Origin: Leisingera daeponensis DSM 23529
Lineage (GTDB): Bacteria; Pseudomonadota; Alphaproteobacteria; Rhodobacterales; Rhodobacteraceae
Reading direction: 5' to 3'
Length of the DNA: 64,000 nt
Assembly (NCBI RefSeq): GCF_000473145.1
Contig: NZ_KI421500.1
Span: 2,133,725-2,197,724 of the forward strand
The notes beneath the pieces were generated by a model. The model was not told the origin of the DNA and searched no databases. It was given only the letters and a program-made list of their open reading frames with translations. Each line of letters begins with the position of its first letter. Position 1 is the first letter of the stretch. Of the stretch, positions 1-8,659 are shown one piece after another. The translations under genes and the position numbers were made by a program.

Positions 1-300
1 CACCTGCCCCCGGGTGGCAGCGGCAGCCTGCGCCACCAGCATCCGCGCCAGCGCCTTGGCCCGCGGCAGAAAGACGACGGCGACTGAATATTCTGCCCCC
101 GCCTCTGGTGCCGGCGCACAGTCGTACCCCTGCGCGGCGAAATGATCGTGGTCGGGGCGGAACGGCTGGATGATCAGCAGCTGCGCCTTGGGCAGCGCCG
201 ACAGGTCGTGTTCGGCGCGCGGGTGGAACACGGCGATGCGGCCCTCGGACGGCACAGCAAAGCCGCCCGATTGGGCGGCCAGGGACAGGCGGACAGACAT
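1..300 (-). CDS. RsmC-like class I SAM-dependent rRNA methyltransferase, partial (N-terminal 100 residues)
   Basis: Reading leftward from the ATG at 298-300, an open frame runs off the window edge, so only the N-terminal 100 residues are visible. The translation begins MSVRLSLAAQSGGFAVPSEG and includes the segments SALPKAQLLIIQPFRPDHD and YSVAVVFLPRAKALARML. This resembles the non-catalytic N-terminal half of RsmC-type 16S rRNA (guanine-N2) methyltransferases, where a dinucleotide-like pseudo-domain precedes the catalytic one. The SAM-binding and NPPF-type motifs would lie outside the window, so activity cannot be judged. It follows clpS on the same strand with a 12-base gap and may be co-transcribed. 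The family call is from memory of the pattern. Confidence 0.6.
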   Translation of the reverse strand, partial: MSVRLSLAAQSGGFAVPSEGRIAVFHPRAEHDLSALPKAQLLIIQPFRPDHDHFAAQGYDCAPAPEAGAEYSVAVVFLPRAKALARMLVAQAAAATRGQV

Positions 301-312
301 ATAAAGGCCTCT

Positions 313-678
313 TCAGTCTTCTTTTTCCATGGTGCACTGCAGCGGGTGCTGGTGGCGGCGGGCGAAATCCATCACTTGGCCCACCTTGGTCTCAGCCACC
401 TCATGGCTGAACACGCCGACCACCGCCACGCCTTTCTTGTGCACCGTCAGCATGATCTCAAACGCCTGCGCGTGGGTCATGCCAAAGAACCGCTCCAGCA
501 CCATCACCACGAATTCCATCGGGGTGTAGTCGTCATTCAGCAGCAGCACCTTGTAGCGCGGCGGACGCTTGGTCTTGGGGCGCGTCTTGGTCAGGACGCC
601 AGCCTCTGTGTCGTCGTCTGAATGATCCGTCATCATGATGGGCTGCAGCGGCATAAGCAATTTGTTCCAGTGATGCAT
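313..678 (-). CDS. clpS: ATP-dependent Clp protease adaptor ClpS
   Basis: ClpS binds N-degron substrates and hands them to the ClpA-ClpP protease in the cytoplasm. The conserved core is visible: [13 protein letters not shown] (the NDD substrate pocket), the helix around [16 protein letters not shown], the [17 protein letters not shown] strand-turn and the C-terminal [11 protein letters not shown]. The start is uncertain. The ATG at 676-678 has an AGGA about 8 bases upstream and gives 121 residues; ATGs at 654, 636 and 633 give 113 to 106 residues, closer to the usual family length. The next frame upstream is the divergent HAD gene, leaving about 65 bases for both promoters. Confidence 0.93.
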   Translation of the reverse strand: MHHWNKLLMPLQPIMMTDHSDDDTEAGVLTKTRPKTKRPPRYKVLLLNDDYTPMEFVVMVLERFFGMTHAQAFEIMLTVHKKGVAVVGVFSHEVAETKVGQVMDFARRHQHPLQCTMEKED

Positions 679-742
679 GGAATTTCCTGTGCCGCTTATA
701 TAGCCTCTTAGCTGTTCAGGAAAAGAGACTGAGACCCGCAGA

Positions 743-1456
743 TTGACACGTAATTTGACAACAATCGGCTTTGATGCCGACGATACCCTTTGGCACAATG
801 AACGGTTCTTCCGCGTGACGCAGGACAGATTCGCCGAATTGCTGATGGATCACACCCCTGACGACATCGGCCTTGAGCAGCTGGAGCGGCGGCTGCTGGA
901 CGCCGAGAAGCGCAACTTGGGGCGCTATGGCTACGGGGTGAAGGGATTCACCCTGTCGATGATCGAAACCGCGCTCGACGTGACCGAGGAGCGGGTGCCG
1001 GGCGCCGTGATCAAGGAGCTGATCACCGCAGGCCAAATGATGCTCTCCTACCCTATCGAACTGCTGCCCTGTGCGCGCGAGGCGGTGGAGGCCGTGGCGG
1101 GCCGTTATAAGGTTGTGCTGATCACCAAGGGCGACCTGCTGGATCAGGAGCGCAAGCTGGCGCAATCCGGCCTGGGCGAGCTGTTCGACGGGGTTGAGGT
1201 GGTCTCGGAAAAGACGCCTGAGGTCTATCTGGACATCTTTGCCCGCCACGGCGACGGCGCCGCGCGGGCGATGATGGTCGGCAACTCGATGCGCTCGGAC
1301 GTGGTGCCGGTGATCGAGGCAGGCGGCTGGGGCACCTACGTGCCGCACGGGCTGGTCTGGGAGGTCGAGCACGCCGAAGCGCCGGAGCACAGCCCGCGCT
1401 ATACGGAGATTGCAGATCTCGGCGGGCTCGCGGATCTGGTGGAGCGTTTGGGCTGA
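743..1456 (+). CDS. HAD-superfamily hydrolase (phosphatase-like)
   Basis: This 237-residue cytoplasmic protein has the complete set of haloacid dehalogenase motifs. Motif I is GFDADDTLW near residues 10-16 with both catalytic Asp, motif II is the T of LITKGD, motif III is the Lys of SEKTPEVY, and motif IV is MVGNSMRSD. Such enzymes hydrolyse small phosphorylated metabolites, but the substrate cannot be read from sequence. The start is TTG at 743; no ATG near the N-terminus would keep motif I intact with a sensible leader. It is divergent from clpS, and the tautomerase gene follows 78 bases downstream in the same direction. Confidence 0.82.
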   Translation: MTRNLTTIGFDADDTLWHNERFFRVTQDRFAELLMDHTPDDIGLEQLERRLLDAEKRNLGRYGYGVKGFTLSMIETALDVTEERVPGAVIKELITAGQMMLSYPIELLPCAREAVEAVAGRYKVVLITKGDLLDQERKLAQSGLGELFDGVEVVSEKTPEVYLDIFARHGDGAARAMMVGNSMRSDVVPVIEAGGWGTYVPHGLVWEVEHAEAPEHSPRYTEIADLGGLADLVERLG

Positions 1457-1534
1457 CCGCTTTGCCCGGGGGTGCTGGACGGGCCGCTGCGCGGCCACAA
1501 TCCCATTGGCAAACCGCGAAGGAGACACCGGGAC

Positions 1535-1861
1535 ATGCCCCACGCCGAGCTGAAATACTCCAGCGATCTTGAGATCGACGCCGCCGCCATCCTCGCCGCG
1601 ATCGAGGCGGTGATTCTGGAGCATGACGCCGGTGCAGGCGCCTGCAAGGGACGCGCCTATCCGGCGGATCAGTTCCGCCACAGCCATATCGCCGTCAGCG
1701 TGGCGCTGCTGAGCAAGCCGCACCGGGATGAGGCGTTTTCCAGGGCGCTGCTGGCCGATCTCGAATCCCGCATCAAGGCGCAGCTGCGCCAGCCTTGCGA
1801 ATTTTCGCTCGGCCTCAGCTATGCCACGCCCTTCTATGTGACCCATTTTCATCCCGGCTGA
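1535..1861 (+). CDS. 5-carboxymethyl-2-hydroxymuconate isomerase (CHMI)-like tautomerase
   Basis: This protein of 108 residues begins MPHAELKYSSDL, so after Met removal Pro becomes the N-terminal residue, as in the tautomerase/CHMI superfamily where Pro1 is the catalytic base. Other CHMI-like features are the CKGRAYPADQFRHSH segment and the C-terminal SLGLSYATPFYVTHFHPG. The start at 1535 is preferred over an in-frame ATG at 1472 because a GGAG lies about 12 bases upstream and because Pro1 would be exposed. HpaF-type CHMI acts in homoprotocatechuate degradation, but no other gene of that pathway is nearby, so the physiological substrate is unknown. Confidence 0.72.
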   Translation: MPHAELKYSSDLEIDAAAILAAIEAVILEHDAGAGACKGRAYPADQFRHSHIAVSVALLSKPHRDEAFSRALLADLESRIKAQLRQPCEFSLGLSYATPFYVTHFHPG

Positions 1862-2122
1862 GGGCGTTGCAGCCCTTGCAGCCCGTCTCAAGGTCTGCCC
1901 CGTGCCGCTTTAGATTGCTCAATTGAAAGTTTTTTTGGTAACTCTTTGTTAGCACATCCTGCATCTAGCGGCCCAGCACATAAGACCCACTAGATGCCGG
2001 CGCTACTTAACGGTTGCGCCGGACACGCGCGTTTCGCCGCTGTTTATTCCTCGTAAACCCTGTGTTACGCTTTCTCCAACAGGCAGAAACGTCAGCCGGA
2101 CAACCGGCGGCACGAGGCAAAC

Positions 2123-3790
2123 ATGGCAGTGATCACGCAGGTCAATCCGGCGTCTGGCCGGTATTTCCGCACCCGGTTCCTCTGGGCAGCGGCAGGTATT
2201 CTTCTAGCAGTTCTGGGACTGTGGCTGGCACCGCAACGGGCGCAGGCTGCGCCCTATGCGGCGATGGTCATTGATGCCAGGACCGGCGAGGTGCTGCACT
2301 CAAGCAATGCCGATACACGGCTGCACCCGGCCTCGCTGACCAAGATGATGACGCTCTACATCGCGTTCGAAGCTGTGCGGAACGGCGAGATCACGCTGGA
2401 CACCAAGGTCAAGATCTCCCGCAACGCGGCTGCCGAACCGCCCTCGAAACTGGGGCTCAAACCCGGTCAGCGGATTGCCTTCCGCTATCTGATCCGTGCC
2501 GCGGCGGTGAAATCCGCCAATGACGCGGCCACCGCCATCGGCGAGACGCTGTCGGGGTCCGAGGCGGCCTTTACCCGCCGGATGAACCGCACTGCCAAGG
2601 CGCTGGGGATGACCCGCACCACCTTCAAGAACGCCCATGGGCTGACTGCCAGCGGGCACCTGTCAACCGCCAGCGACATGACCACGCTGGGACGGCATCT
2701 GCTGTATGATTACCCGGAGTACTACAACCTGTTCTCGCGCCGCTCGACCGATGCCGGCATCCGCGAAGTGCCCAACACCAACCGCCGCCTGCTGGCCGCC
2801 TACCGCGGCGCGGACGGGATCAAGACCGGCTATACCCGGGCGGCGGGTTTCAACCTTGTTGCCTCGGCCAAGCGCGGCGACGAGCGGATCATCGCGACCG
2901 TGTTCGGCGGCAAGTCCTCCACCTCGCGCAATGCCAAGGTTGCGGAGCTGCTGGATCTCGGCTTCCGCCGCGCCCCCTCCCGGGCCGCACTGCGCAAACC
3001 GCAGCGGCCTGCCTATCAGGGGGCAGGCAATATTGTGGTGGCCGAGGCCGATGACGAGCCGGCGCACGCGGTTGCGGGCAAGACCATTCGGGTGAGCGGC
3101 CAGGTGGAAACCAGCCTGCGCCCGAAACTGCGCCCGGGCGCGAGCGAGTCGCCGGTGCTGGTGGCCGCGCTTGAAGAAGCGCTGCAGACGCCGCCCGTGG
3201 ACGCTGCGGCAGCGGCAGCAGAGGCAGGGACGGAAACAGACGCAGTGGCAGTGGCTGTGGCAGCGGCCGCGCTGGAAGAGACGGCCGCAGAGCAGATCGA
3301 GAATGTGCAGACTGTCAGTGCAGAGGGGGCTCTGCAGCGGGATGCCGTGCGCGACAGCATTGCCGTTGCGCTGGCCGAAGCCGAGGCCGAGCCGGCGCCG
3401 CTGGACACAGCAGCGGCCGCCACGGTCATTGCGGCTGTGCAGCAGGTGCCCTTTACCGGCCTTCGGCCCGCCGCCCGCCCGGCCAGCCTGGCGCTGGCTG
3501 AGGCCTCGCCGGAGCTGGAACCGGTTGTGGTTACCCGCCTGTCCACCTCCGGGGGGCGCTACTGGGGCATCAATGTCGGCCTCTACAGCAGCCGCTACCA
3601 GGCTGAGAAAGTGCTGCTGCGCACCGCGCTGTCAGAACTGGAGACACTGGACGGCACCCTGCGCAAGGTGGCCAACACCCGGCGCGGGTTTGAGGCGAAC
3701 TTCCTCGGCATGAGCCAGGAGCAGGCGGAACTGGCCTGCCGCCGCCTGAACGCCCGCAACGTGACCTGCAACCCGATCGGCCCGTCCTGA
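2123..3790 (+). CDS. D-alanyl-D-alanine carboxypeptidase (peptidase S11) with C-terminal SPOR domain
   Basis: This 555-residue exported penicillin-binding protein trims peptidoglycan side chains in the periplasm. A hydrophobic segment at about residues 18-42 ending in AQAAPY is a signal peptide. The three PBP motifs follow: S-x-x-K in HPASLTKMMTLY, S-x-N in KSANDAATA, and K-T-G in DGIKTGYTRAAGF. Residues of roughly 330-460 form a low-complexity Ala/Glu/Val-rich linker. The last 80 residues, from GGRYWGINVGLYSSRYQAEK, look like a SPOR domain, which binds denuded glycan strands at the division septum. S11 enzymes more often end in a PBP5-type C-terminal domain, so this architecture suggests division-site targeting. 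A terminator follows directly. Confidence 0.9.
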   Translation: MAVITQVNPASGRYFRTRFLWAAAGILLAVLGLWLAPQRAQAAPYAAMVIDARTGEVLHSSNADTRLHPASLTKMMTLYIAFEAVRNGEITLDTKVKISRNAAAEPPSKLGLKPGQRIAFRYLIRAAAVKSANDAATAIGETLSGSEAAFTRRMNRTAKALGMTRTTFKNAHGLTASGHLSTASDMTTLGRHLLYDYPEYYNLFSRRSTDAGIREVPNTNRRLLAAYRGADGIKTGYTRAAGFNLVASAKRGDERIIATVFGGKSSTSRNAKVAELLDLGFRRAPSRAALRKPQRPAYQGAGNIVVAEADDEPAHAVAGKTIRVSGQVETSLRPKLRPGASESPVLVAALEEALQTPPVDAAAAAAEAGTETDAVAVAVAAAALEETAAEQIENVQTVSAEGALQRDAVRDSIAVALAEAEAEPAPLDTAAAATVIAAVQQVPFTGLRPAARPASLALAEASPELEPVVVTRLSTSGGRYWGINVGLYSSRYQAEKVLLRTALSELETLDGTLRKVANTRRGFEANFLGMSQEQAELACRRLNARNVTCNPIGPS

Positions 3791-3814
3791 CCGGCGCAGC
3801 TTCCGATCAGCAGC

Positions 3815-3843
3815 AAAGAGGCGCCACCGCGGCGCCTTTTTTC
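3815..3843 (+). terminator. Rho-independent terminator after the D,D-carboxypeptidase gene
   Basis: A GGCGCC-ACCGC-GGCGCC stem-loop is followed directly by a run of six T. It starts about 25 bases after the carboxypeptidase stop codon. Confidence 0.85.
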
Positions 3844-3898
3844 GTGACCGGCGCCCGGTCTCACCCCGCCGCTCCCGCCGGTCGTCTGGCTTTTCTGA

Positions 3899-4015
3899 TG
3901 AAAAACCCTCCTCCCGTTGGGCGTGGCACCGCGCAGGGCGCGGTGCCACGCCCAACGCCGCCAAGGGGCTCTGGCCTCAGCCAGGGCACCTGCGGGGGCG
4001 GGAGGGCTTGGAATG
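3899..4015. repeat. REP-like palindromic intergenic repeat
   Basis: CCTCCTCCCGTTGGGCGTGGCACCGC is followed by its near inverse GCGGTGCCACGCCCAACG, then a stretch ending GGGGGCGGGAGGG. Related palindromic blocks with CCCGTTGGGC or CCCAACG cores and a GGCGGGAG tail occur at about 19998-20100, 31365-31440, 57745-57830 and 58525-58622. All lie between genes. Confidence 0.6.
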
Positions 4016-4026
4016 CTGCGAACCGC

Positions 4027-4185
4027 TCAGGGCTTGGGCTTGTCGTCCCACTCGTCGCTCAGAATGCGGCGGGCGTCGCCTTCGGGGTCGTCATACTGGT
4101 TGCTGCGCACCGTGTAGATGAAGGCCGCCAGACCCACCGCGCCTAGGATCAGCGAAATCGGGATCAGGTAGGTAAGGACGCTCAT
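4027..4185 (-). CDS. ccoS: cbb3-type cytochrome oxidase assembly protein CcoS
   Basis: This small gene encodes 52 residues. The translation begins MSVLTYLIPISLILGAVGL, one membrane segment, followed by AFIYTVRSNQYDDPEGDARRI and a charged tail ending DDKPKP. The short YDDP-E-D-R-R-I-L motif after a single helix is typical of CcoS, which is needed for cofactor insertion into cbb3 oxidase. It is the last gene of the ccoG-ccoH-ccoI-ccoS order, 30 bases after ccoI on the same strand. Confidence 0.93.
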   Translation of the reverse strand: MSVLTYLIPISLILGAVGLAAFIYTVRSNQYDDPEGDARRILSDEWDDKPKP

Positions 4186-4215
4186 GGGATCGGTTCCGTG
4201 ATTGCAGGCGGCCCC

Positions 4216-6393
4216 TCAGCGCAGCCGCAGCGCGTTGAGGGAGACGGTAATGGAAGAGGTAGACATCGCCAGCGCCGCAATCAAGGGCGTGGCCAGCCCG
4301 GCAATCGCCAGCGGCACGGCTATCACGTTGTAAAGCGTGGCAATGCGGAAGTTCTCGCGGATGCGGCGGGTCGCTTTCTGCGCCACGCCGCAGGCCTCCG
4401 CAATCGGGCTGAGGTCCTGGCCCAAGAGCACGATGTCGGACGCCACCCGCGCTGCATCCAGCGCTGAGGCCGGAGAGATGGACACATGCGCTCCCGCCAG
4501 CGCCGCGGTGTCGTTGAGGCCGTCGCCCACCATCAGGACTTTCTTACCCTGTTCCGTCAGCATTTGCACCCGGGCAGACTTGTCTGCCGGCAGCGCCTCG
4601 GCCACCCATTTGGCGATGCCAAGCCGCCCGGCCAGATCCTCGACCGCGCCGGTGGCGTCGCCAGAGATCAGCAGAACGTCCTTGCCCGCGTCTTTCAGCG
4701 CCTGCACAGCCTCTGCCGCGCCGGGGCGCAGCGCATCGGTGAACAGGAAGGCATTGGCCACCCCTGCCCCGCTGTCGAGCCAGGCCGCCGTCTGGCTGCC
4801 TTGGCCGGCGCCGACCCAGCCCGCGCGGCCCAGCCGGACGCGCGCGCCGCGGTAGACGCCCTCGGCGCCATAGCCCGGAACCTCGGTGATCTCCTGCACT
4901 GCGGCAGGCTTAATCCCGGACTCGCGCGCCGCGCGGGCCAGCGCGACCGACAGGGGATGCGAGGAGCCTTCGGCCAGCGCCAGAGCAATCTCCAGATCCG
5001 CGCGGGCGTGGCCGCCCAGGTTGGTGACTTCCGGCGTGCCGGCGGTCAGCGTGCCGGTCTTGTCGAACACCACCGTGTCCACCTCCGCCAGCCGCTCCAG
5101 TGCGGTGGCGTGTTTGATCAGCATGCCTTTCTTGAACAACCGGCCTGAGGCGGCGGTGGTGACAGCAGGCACGGCAAGGCCCAGCGCGCAGGGGCAGGTG
5201 ATGATCAGCACCGCGGCGGCGATATTCAGCGCTGTACGGATGTCGAAGGTGTAAAGATACCAGCCTGCAAAGGCGAGGGCCGACAGGATATGCACCCCCG
5301 GCGCATAAAGCTTGGCCGCGCTGTCTGCGAGCGAGGTGTAGCGGGAGCGGCCCGATTCCGCGATGGCGACGAGGTCGGTCATGCGGTGCAGCGAGGTATC
5401 CTCGCCCACCGCCGTGGCCCGGATGGTCAGCGGGCCGGTCAGGTTCACTTCACCGGCTGAGACTGCCTGGCCCGGGGCGGCAAACACCGGCAGCGTTTCC
5501 CCGGTCAGCAGCGAACGGTCGAGTTCCGACTGGCCTGCAACAATTTCGCCATCCACCGGCATCCGCCCGCCGGGGCGTACCAGGATCAGGTCGCCGATCG
5601 CCAGATCCGCCACCGGCACCTCGTATTCGCCGCCGTCCAGCAGCCGGATGGCACGGGGCACTTCCAATGCCGCCAGCTCTTCTGCCGCTGACCGTGCCAC
5701 CGCGCGGGTGCGGTAATCCAGGTAGCGGCCCGCCAGCAGGAAGAAGGTTAGCGTCAGCGCGGCGTCGAAATAGGCATGCTCGCCGGACAGAAAGGTCTCC
5801 CACAGCGAGGTCACCAGCGCCAGCACCAGCGCCAGCACGATCGGCACATCCATGTTGAGCCGCTTGACCCGCAGGGCGGTCCAGGCATTGGCAAAGAACG
5901 GCTGGGCGGAGAAGATGATCGCCGGGAAGGTGATCGCGGCTGAGATCCAGTGGAACATGTCCCGCGTCGAGTCCGAGGCGCCGGACCAGACCGACACCGA
6001 CAAGAGCATCACATTCATCGAAGCAAAGCCCGCCACCGCCAGCCGCATCAGCAGATCGCGGCCCGCCTTGTCGTTCTGGGTGGCGGCCAGCGCCGCCAGA
6101 TCCAGCTCATGCGCCTCGTAACCAATGCGTTCCAGAACCGGGATCAGGTCGGCGGCGCGCACCTCCGGGTCCGCCTCGATCAGCGCCCGCTTCAGGGTCA
6201 GGTTGACCCGCGCCGAATGGATGCCGGGATGGGCGTTCAGCTCCCGCTCCACCGCCGAGATGCAGGCCTGGCAATGGATGCCAGGCAGCGACAGCGCCAG
6301 CCGCGCCTCTGCAGGGGCCTGCTCTGCACTGTCATGCGGGGCGGCAACACAGGCCGGGCAGGCCGCAAGCGAGGGGCGGAGCTGGGCGGTCAT
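4216..6393 (-). CDS. ccoI: Copper-translocating P1B-type ATPase CcoI/FixI
   Basis: This 725-residue inner-membrane ATPase supplies copper for assembly of the cbb3 oxidase CuB site. A Cys pair near the N-terminus (ACPACVAAP) precedes a heavy-metal-associated domain with GIHCQAC at about residues 32-38. The transmembrane metal-site motif ITCPCALGLAVPAV has its CPC at residues 400-402, the phosphorylated Asp is D444 in FDKTGTLT, SSHPLS is the HP locus, and VGDGLNDTAALA is the hinge motif. It lies 5 bases from ccoH in the ccoGHIS operon, which distinguishes it from a general copper-export CopA. Confidence 0.95.
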   Translation of the reverse strand: MTAQLRPSLAACPACVAAPHDSAEQAPAEARLALSLPGIHCQACISAVERELNAHPGIHSARVNLTLKRALIEADPEVRAADLIPVLERIGYEAHELDLAALAATQNDKAGRDLLMRLAVAGFASMNVMLLSVSVWSGASDSTRDMFHWISAAITFPAIIFSAQPFFANAWTALRVKRLNMDVPIVLALVLALVTSLWETFLSGEHAYFDAALTLTFFLLAGRYLDYRTRAVARSAAEELAALEVPRAIRLLDGGEYEVPVADLAIGDLILVRPGGRMPVDGEIVAGQSELDRSLLTGETLPVFAAPGQAVSAGEVNLTGPLTIRATAVGEDTSLHRMTDLVAIAESGRSRYTSLADSAAKLYAPGVHILSALAFAGWYLYTFDIRTALNIAAAVLIITCPCALGLAVPAVTTAASGRLFKKGMLIKHATALERLAEVDTVVFDKTGTLTAGTPEVTNLGGHARADLEIALALAEGSSHPLSVALARAARESGIKPAAVQEITEVPGYGAEGVYRGARVRLGRAGWVGAGQGSQTAAWLDSGAGVANAFLFTDALRPGAAEAVQALKDAGKDVLLISGDATGAVEDLAGRLGIAKWVAEALPADKSARVQMLTEQGKKVLMVGDGLNDTAALAGAHVSISPASALDAARVASDIVLLGQDLSPIAEACGVAQKATRRIRENFRIATLYNVIAVPLAIAGLATPLIAALAMSTSSITVSLNALRLR

Positions 6394-6398
6394 TGCGG

Positions 6399-6863
6399 TC
6401 AGCCTCTCACGTGCAGAATCACGCGCTGGGTGAACTCGGTGCCGTTCTTGGCCCGCGCCACCATGCGAATGTTCCAGTTGCCCGGACCCAGATCGGCCGG
6501 CGCCACATAGGCCTGGCCGTCAAAGGCGAACTGCGGTTTCTGGTCGTCCCGCACATGGGTCGCCCGGCCCAGGGTGGCGGTCAGCTTGGCCACCTCCACC
6601 GGGTTGCCATCGGCGTCGGTGATCTCCAGCCTGACCTGGTCGCCCTGCGAGGAGGCATAGACCGACCAACCCAGCGCCTCCTGCGCAGTCCGGCGCGTGT
6701 CGAATTCCTGGCTGGCGACATAGGAGTTCTTCACCTCCAGCCCCGGAAAGGTTTTCACCGCGCTGACGGCCAGGGCGATATTCACCCCGATAATCACCGC
6801 AAAGGCGCCGCCGAAAAGCATCAATGCGTGCTTGCCGGTAAATTCCCGTTCGCGCTTGGCCAT
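6399..6863 (-). CDS. ccoH: FixH/CcoH family cbb3 oxidase assembly protein
   Basis: This 154-residue protein has one N-terminal membrane segment (HALMLFGGAFAVIIGVNIAL) followed by a periplasmic domain of mixed beta character. That is the FixH/CcoH layout; the family helps stabilise cbb3 subunits during assembly. Segments such as NSYVASQEFD and the C-terminal GTEFTQRVILHVRG fit the family. It is packed between ccoG (3-base gap) and ccoI (5-base gap), so translation is likely coupled. Confidence 0.92.
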   Translation of the reverse strand: MAKREREFTGKHALMLFGGAFAVIIGVNIALAVSAVKTFPGLEVKNSYVASQEFDTRRTAQEALGWSVYASSQGDQVRLEITDADGNPVEVAKLTATLGRATHVRDDQKPQFAFDGQAYVAPADLGPGNWNIRMVARAKNGTEFTQRVILHVRG

Positions 6864-6866
6864 GGT

Positions 6867-8429
6867 TCAGTTCCCCTTGCCGTTGAAGCTGGTGTCCTTG
6901 TGGGCGCGTTCACCGCTGTCCAGATCTTCCACCCAAATGCGCACCGGAGTCGAGGCCGTGTTGGACGGGGCAGCGTCCTTGGGCGCCACGATATAGACGC
7001 GCTGCAAAAGCGCGGTGTCGGCGGGCACCGCTACGGTTGTGCCTTCGGTGCCCTCCAAGGCGATCTGCATTGCCGGATCGCCCTTGATCGTCAGCTGGAA
7101 CGGGCGCTCCTCGCCATGCTTGTTGCGCAGGCGCACGTCATAGGTGTTGCGGATCGAGCCGTCGGACAGCGTCACATAGGTCGGGTTGCGTTCCGGCGCC
7201 ACGGTCAGCTCGATGTCGGAGCGGATGAACAGGGCAAACAGCAGCCCCAGGCCGACCAGCGACCACAAGGTGGTGTACATGATGGTGCGCGGGCGCAGGA
7301 TGTGCTTCCAGATATTCTTGGGCGGCTTGCCCTCGCGCTCCTCCGCCTCATCCGACAGCGCCATATAGTCGATCAGGCCGCGCGGCTTGCCGATCTTGGC
7401 CATCACGTCGTCGCAGGCGTCGATGCACAGCGCGCAGGTGATGCATTCCATCTGCTGGCCGTCGCGGATGTCGATCCCCATCGGACAGACGTTGACGCAG
7501 GCCATGCAGTCGATGCAGTCGCCGGGCCCTGCGGCTTCGGCAGAGCCGGTTGCGGCAGTAGGGTCCGCGTCCGGGGAAAGGCCCGGATACGGCGTGCCGG
7601 CATAAGCCGCCTGGCCGGGGCCTGCCGCCTGCGCGGCCTGTTCAGCCGCTTCCGCCTCGGCCTTGCTGCGGCGGCGGACGTTGCCCTTGCCGCGCGGTTC
7701 GCCCCGCCATTCGCGGTAGCCGACGGTCAGCGTGTCCTCATCCATCATTGCCGCCTGGATGCGCGGCCAGGGGCAGGCGTAGATGCAGATCTGTTCGCGT
7801 GCAAAGCCGCCGAACAGGAAGGTTGTCGCGGTCAGCACCAGCATGGTGGTGTAGGCAACCGGATGCGCATTCAGCGTCACCAGATCATAAGCCAGTGTCG
7901 GCGCATCGGCGAAATAGAACACCCAGGCGCCGCCGGTGGCCAGCCCGATCAGGAACCAGGCCACCCATTTGGTCACGCGCAGACGGGCCTTGCGGAAATC
8001 CATTTTCTTTTGCCGGTGCAGGCGCAGGCGGGCGTTTCGGTCGCCCTCGATCCATCGCTCCACCAGGATAAACAAATCGGTCCAGACGGTCTGCGGGCAG
8101 GCATAGCCGCACCAGACCCGGCCCAAAGCGGAGGTGAACAGGAACAGCCCCAGCCCCGCCATGATCAGCAGGCCAGCGACAAAGTAGAATTCGTGCGGCC
8201 AGATCTCGATCCAGAAGAAATAGAACCGCCTGTTCGCCAGATCCAGCAGCACCGCCTGATCCGGCAGCGAGGGGCCGCGGTCCCAGCGGATCCAGGGAGT
8301 CAGGTAGTAGATCCCCAGCGTCACCGCCATGATGTACCATTTCAGGTTCCGGAAGGGTCCGGAGACGCGCCGGGGGAAAATCGGTTCCCTGGCGGCATAC
8401 AGGCTCGGGGCTGGGTTGGAATCGCTCAC
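6867..8429 (-). CDS. ccoG: Cytochrome c oxidase accessory protein CcoG (FixG/RdxB)
   Basis: This 520-residue membrane iron-sulfur protein is the first gene of the cbb3 assembly operon; CcoG family members act as cupric reductases during oxidase copper loading. Several membrane helices are visible in the N-terminal half, with GYACPQTVWTDLF and ICIYACPWPRIQ between them. Two ferredoxin-type clusters follow: DCIDCMACVNVCPMG and QMECITCALCIDACDD. The C-terminal 140 residues form a periplasmic IgG-like domain. An unusual Ala/Gly-rich insertion (about residues 255-300) separates the ACPWP region from the first 4Fe-4S motif. An FNR box lies 61 bases upstream of the start codon. Confidence 0.96.
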   Translation of the reverse strand: MSDSNPAPSLYAAREPIFPRRVSGPFRNLKWYIMAVTLGIYYLTPWIRWDRGPSLPDQAVLLDLANRRFYFFWIEIWPHEFYFVAGLLIMAGLGLFLFTSALGRVWCGYACPQTVWTDLFILVERWIEGDRNARLRLHRQKKMDFRKARLRVTKWVAWFLIGLATGGAWVFYFADAPTLAYDLVTLNAHPVAYTTMLVLTATTFLFGGFAREQICIYACPWPRIQAAMMDEDTLTVGYREWRGEPRGKGNVRRRSKAEAEAAEQAAQAAGPGQAAYAGTPYPGLSPDADPTAATGSAEAAGPGDCIDCMACVNVCPMGIDIRDGQQMECITCALCIDACDDVMAKIGKPRGLIDYMALSDEAEEREGKPPKNIWKHILRPRTIMYTTLWSLVGLGLLFALFIRSDIELTVAPERNPTYVTLSDGSIRNTYDVRLRNKHGEERPFQLTIKGDPAMQIALEGTEGTTVAVPADTALLQRVYIVAPKDAAPSNTASTPVRIWVEDLDSGERAHKDTSFNGKGN

Positions 8430-8489
8430 GGACTCTCTCCGTCTTGTGGCTGTCTGGCGCCCTTGTCACAGATGCAAAGTGCCAGAACT

Positions 8490-8503
8490 TTGACGTGGAT
8501 CAA
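8490..8503. promoter_or_regulatory. FNR box (FnrL-type site) upstream of ccoG
   Basis: The sequence TTGACGTGGATCAA matches the FNR consensus TTGAT-N4-ATCAA at 9 of 10 defined positions. It is centred about 67 bases before the ccoG start codon. Activation of ccoGHIS/rdxBHIS by FnrL under low oxygen is established in Rhodobacter, and fnrL is in this window. Confidence 0.88.
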
Positions 8504-8659
8504 AAAGCGTATCGGACAATCATGTTTTCGCGCCCGGTACAGCGTCTTGTGAAGGCAAAACGCCACCTATGCCTGCGCGCGCCGCCCCGCCAGAGGCAAG
8601 TTGCCGCAGCGCAGAGATTGCAGCAATGCGCAGCCGGTTTCCGTCGGGAAACAGCGGTT

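Noticed and set aside
716..1891. A 391-residue open frame on the minus strand
   Set aside because: Antisense to the HAD and CHMI-like genes, both of which have recognisable motifs.
8490..8503. Shared use of the ccoG FNR box by the LysR gene at 8660
   Set aside because: The LysR gene ends, rather than starts, near this site, so only ccoG can be its direct target.
6393..8552. A 719-residue open frame on the plus strand
   Set aside because: Antisense to ccoH and ccoG, both strongly supported; low-information composition.
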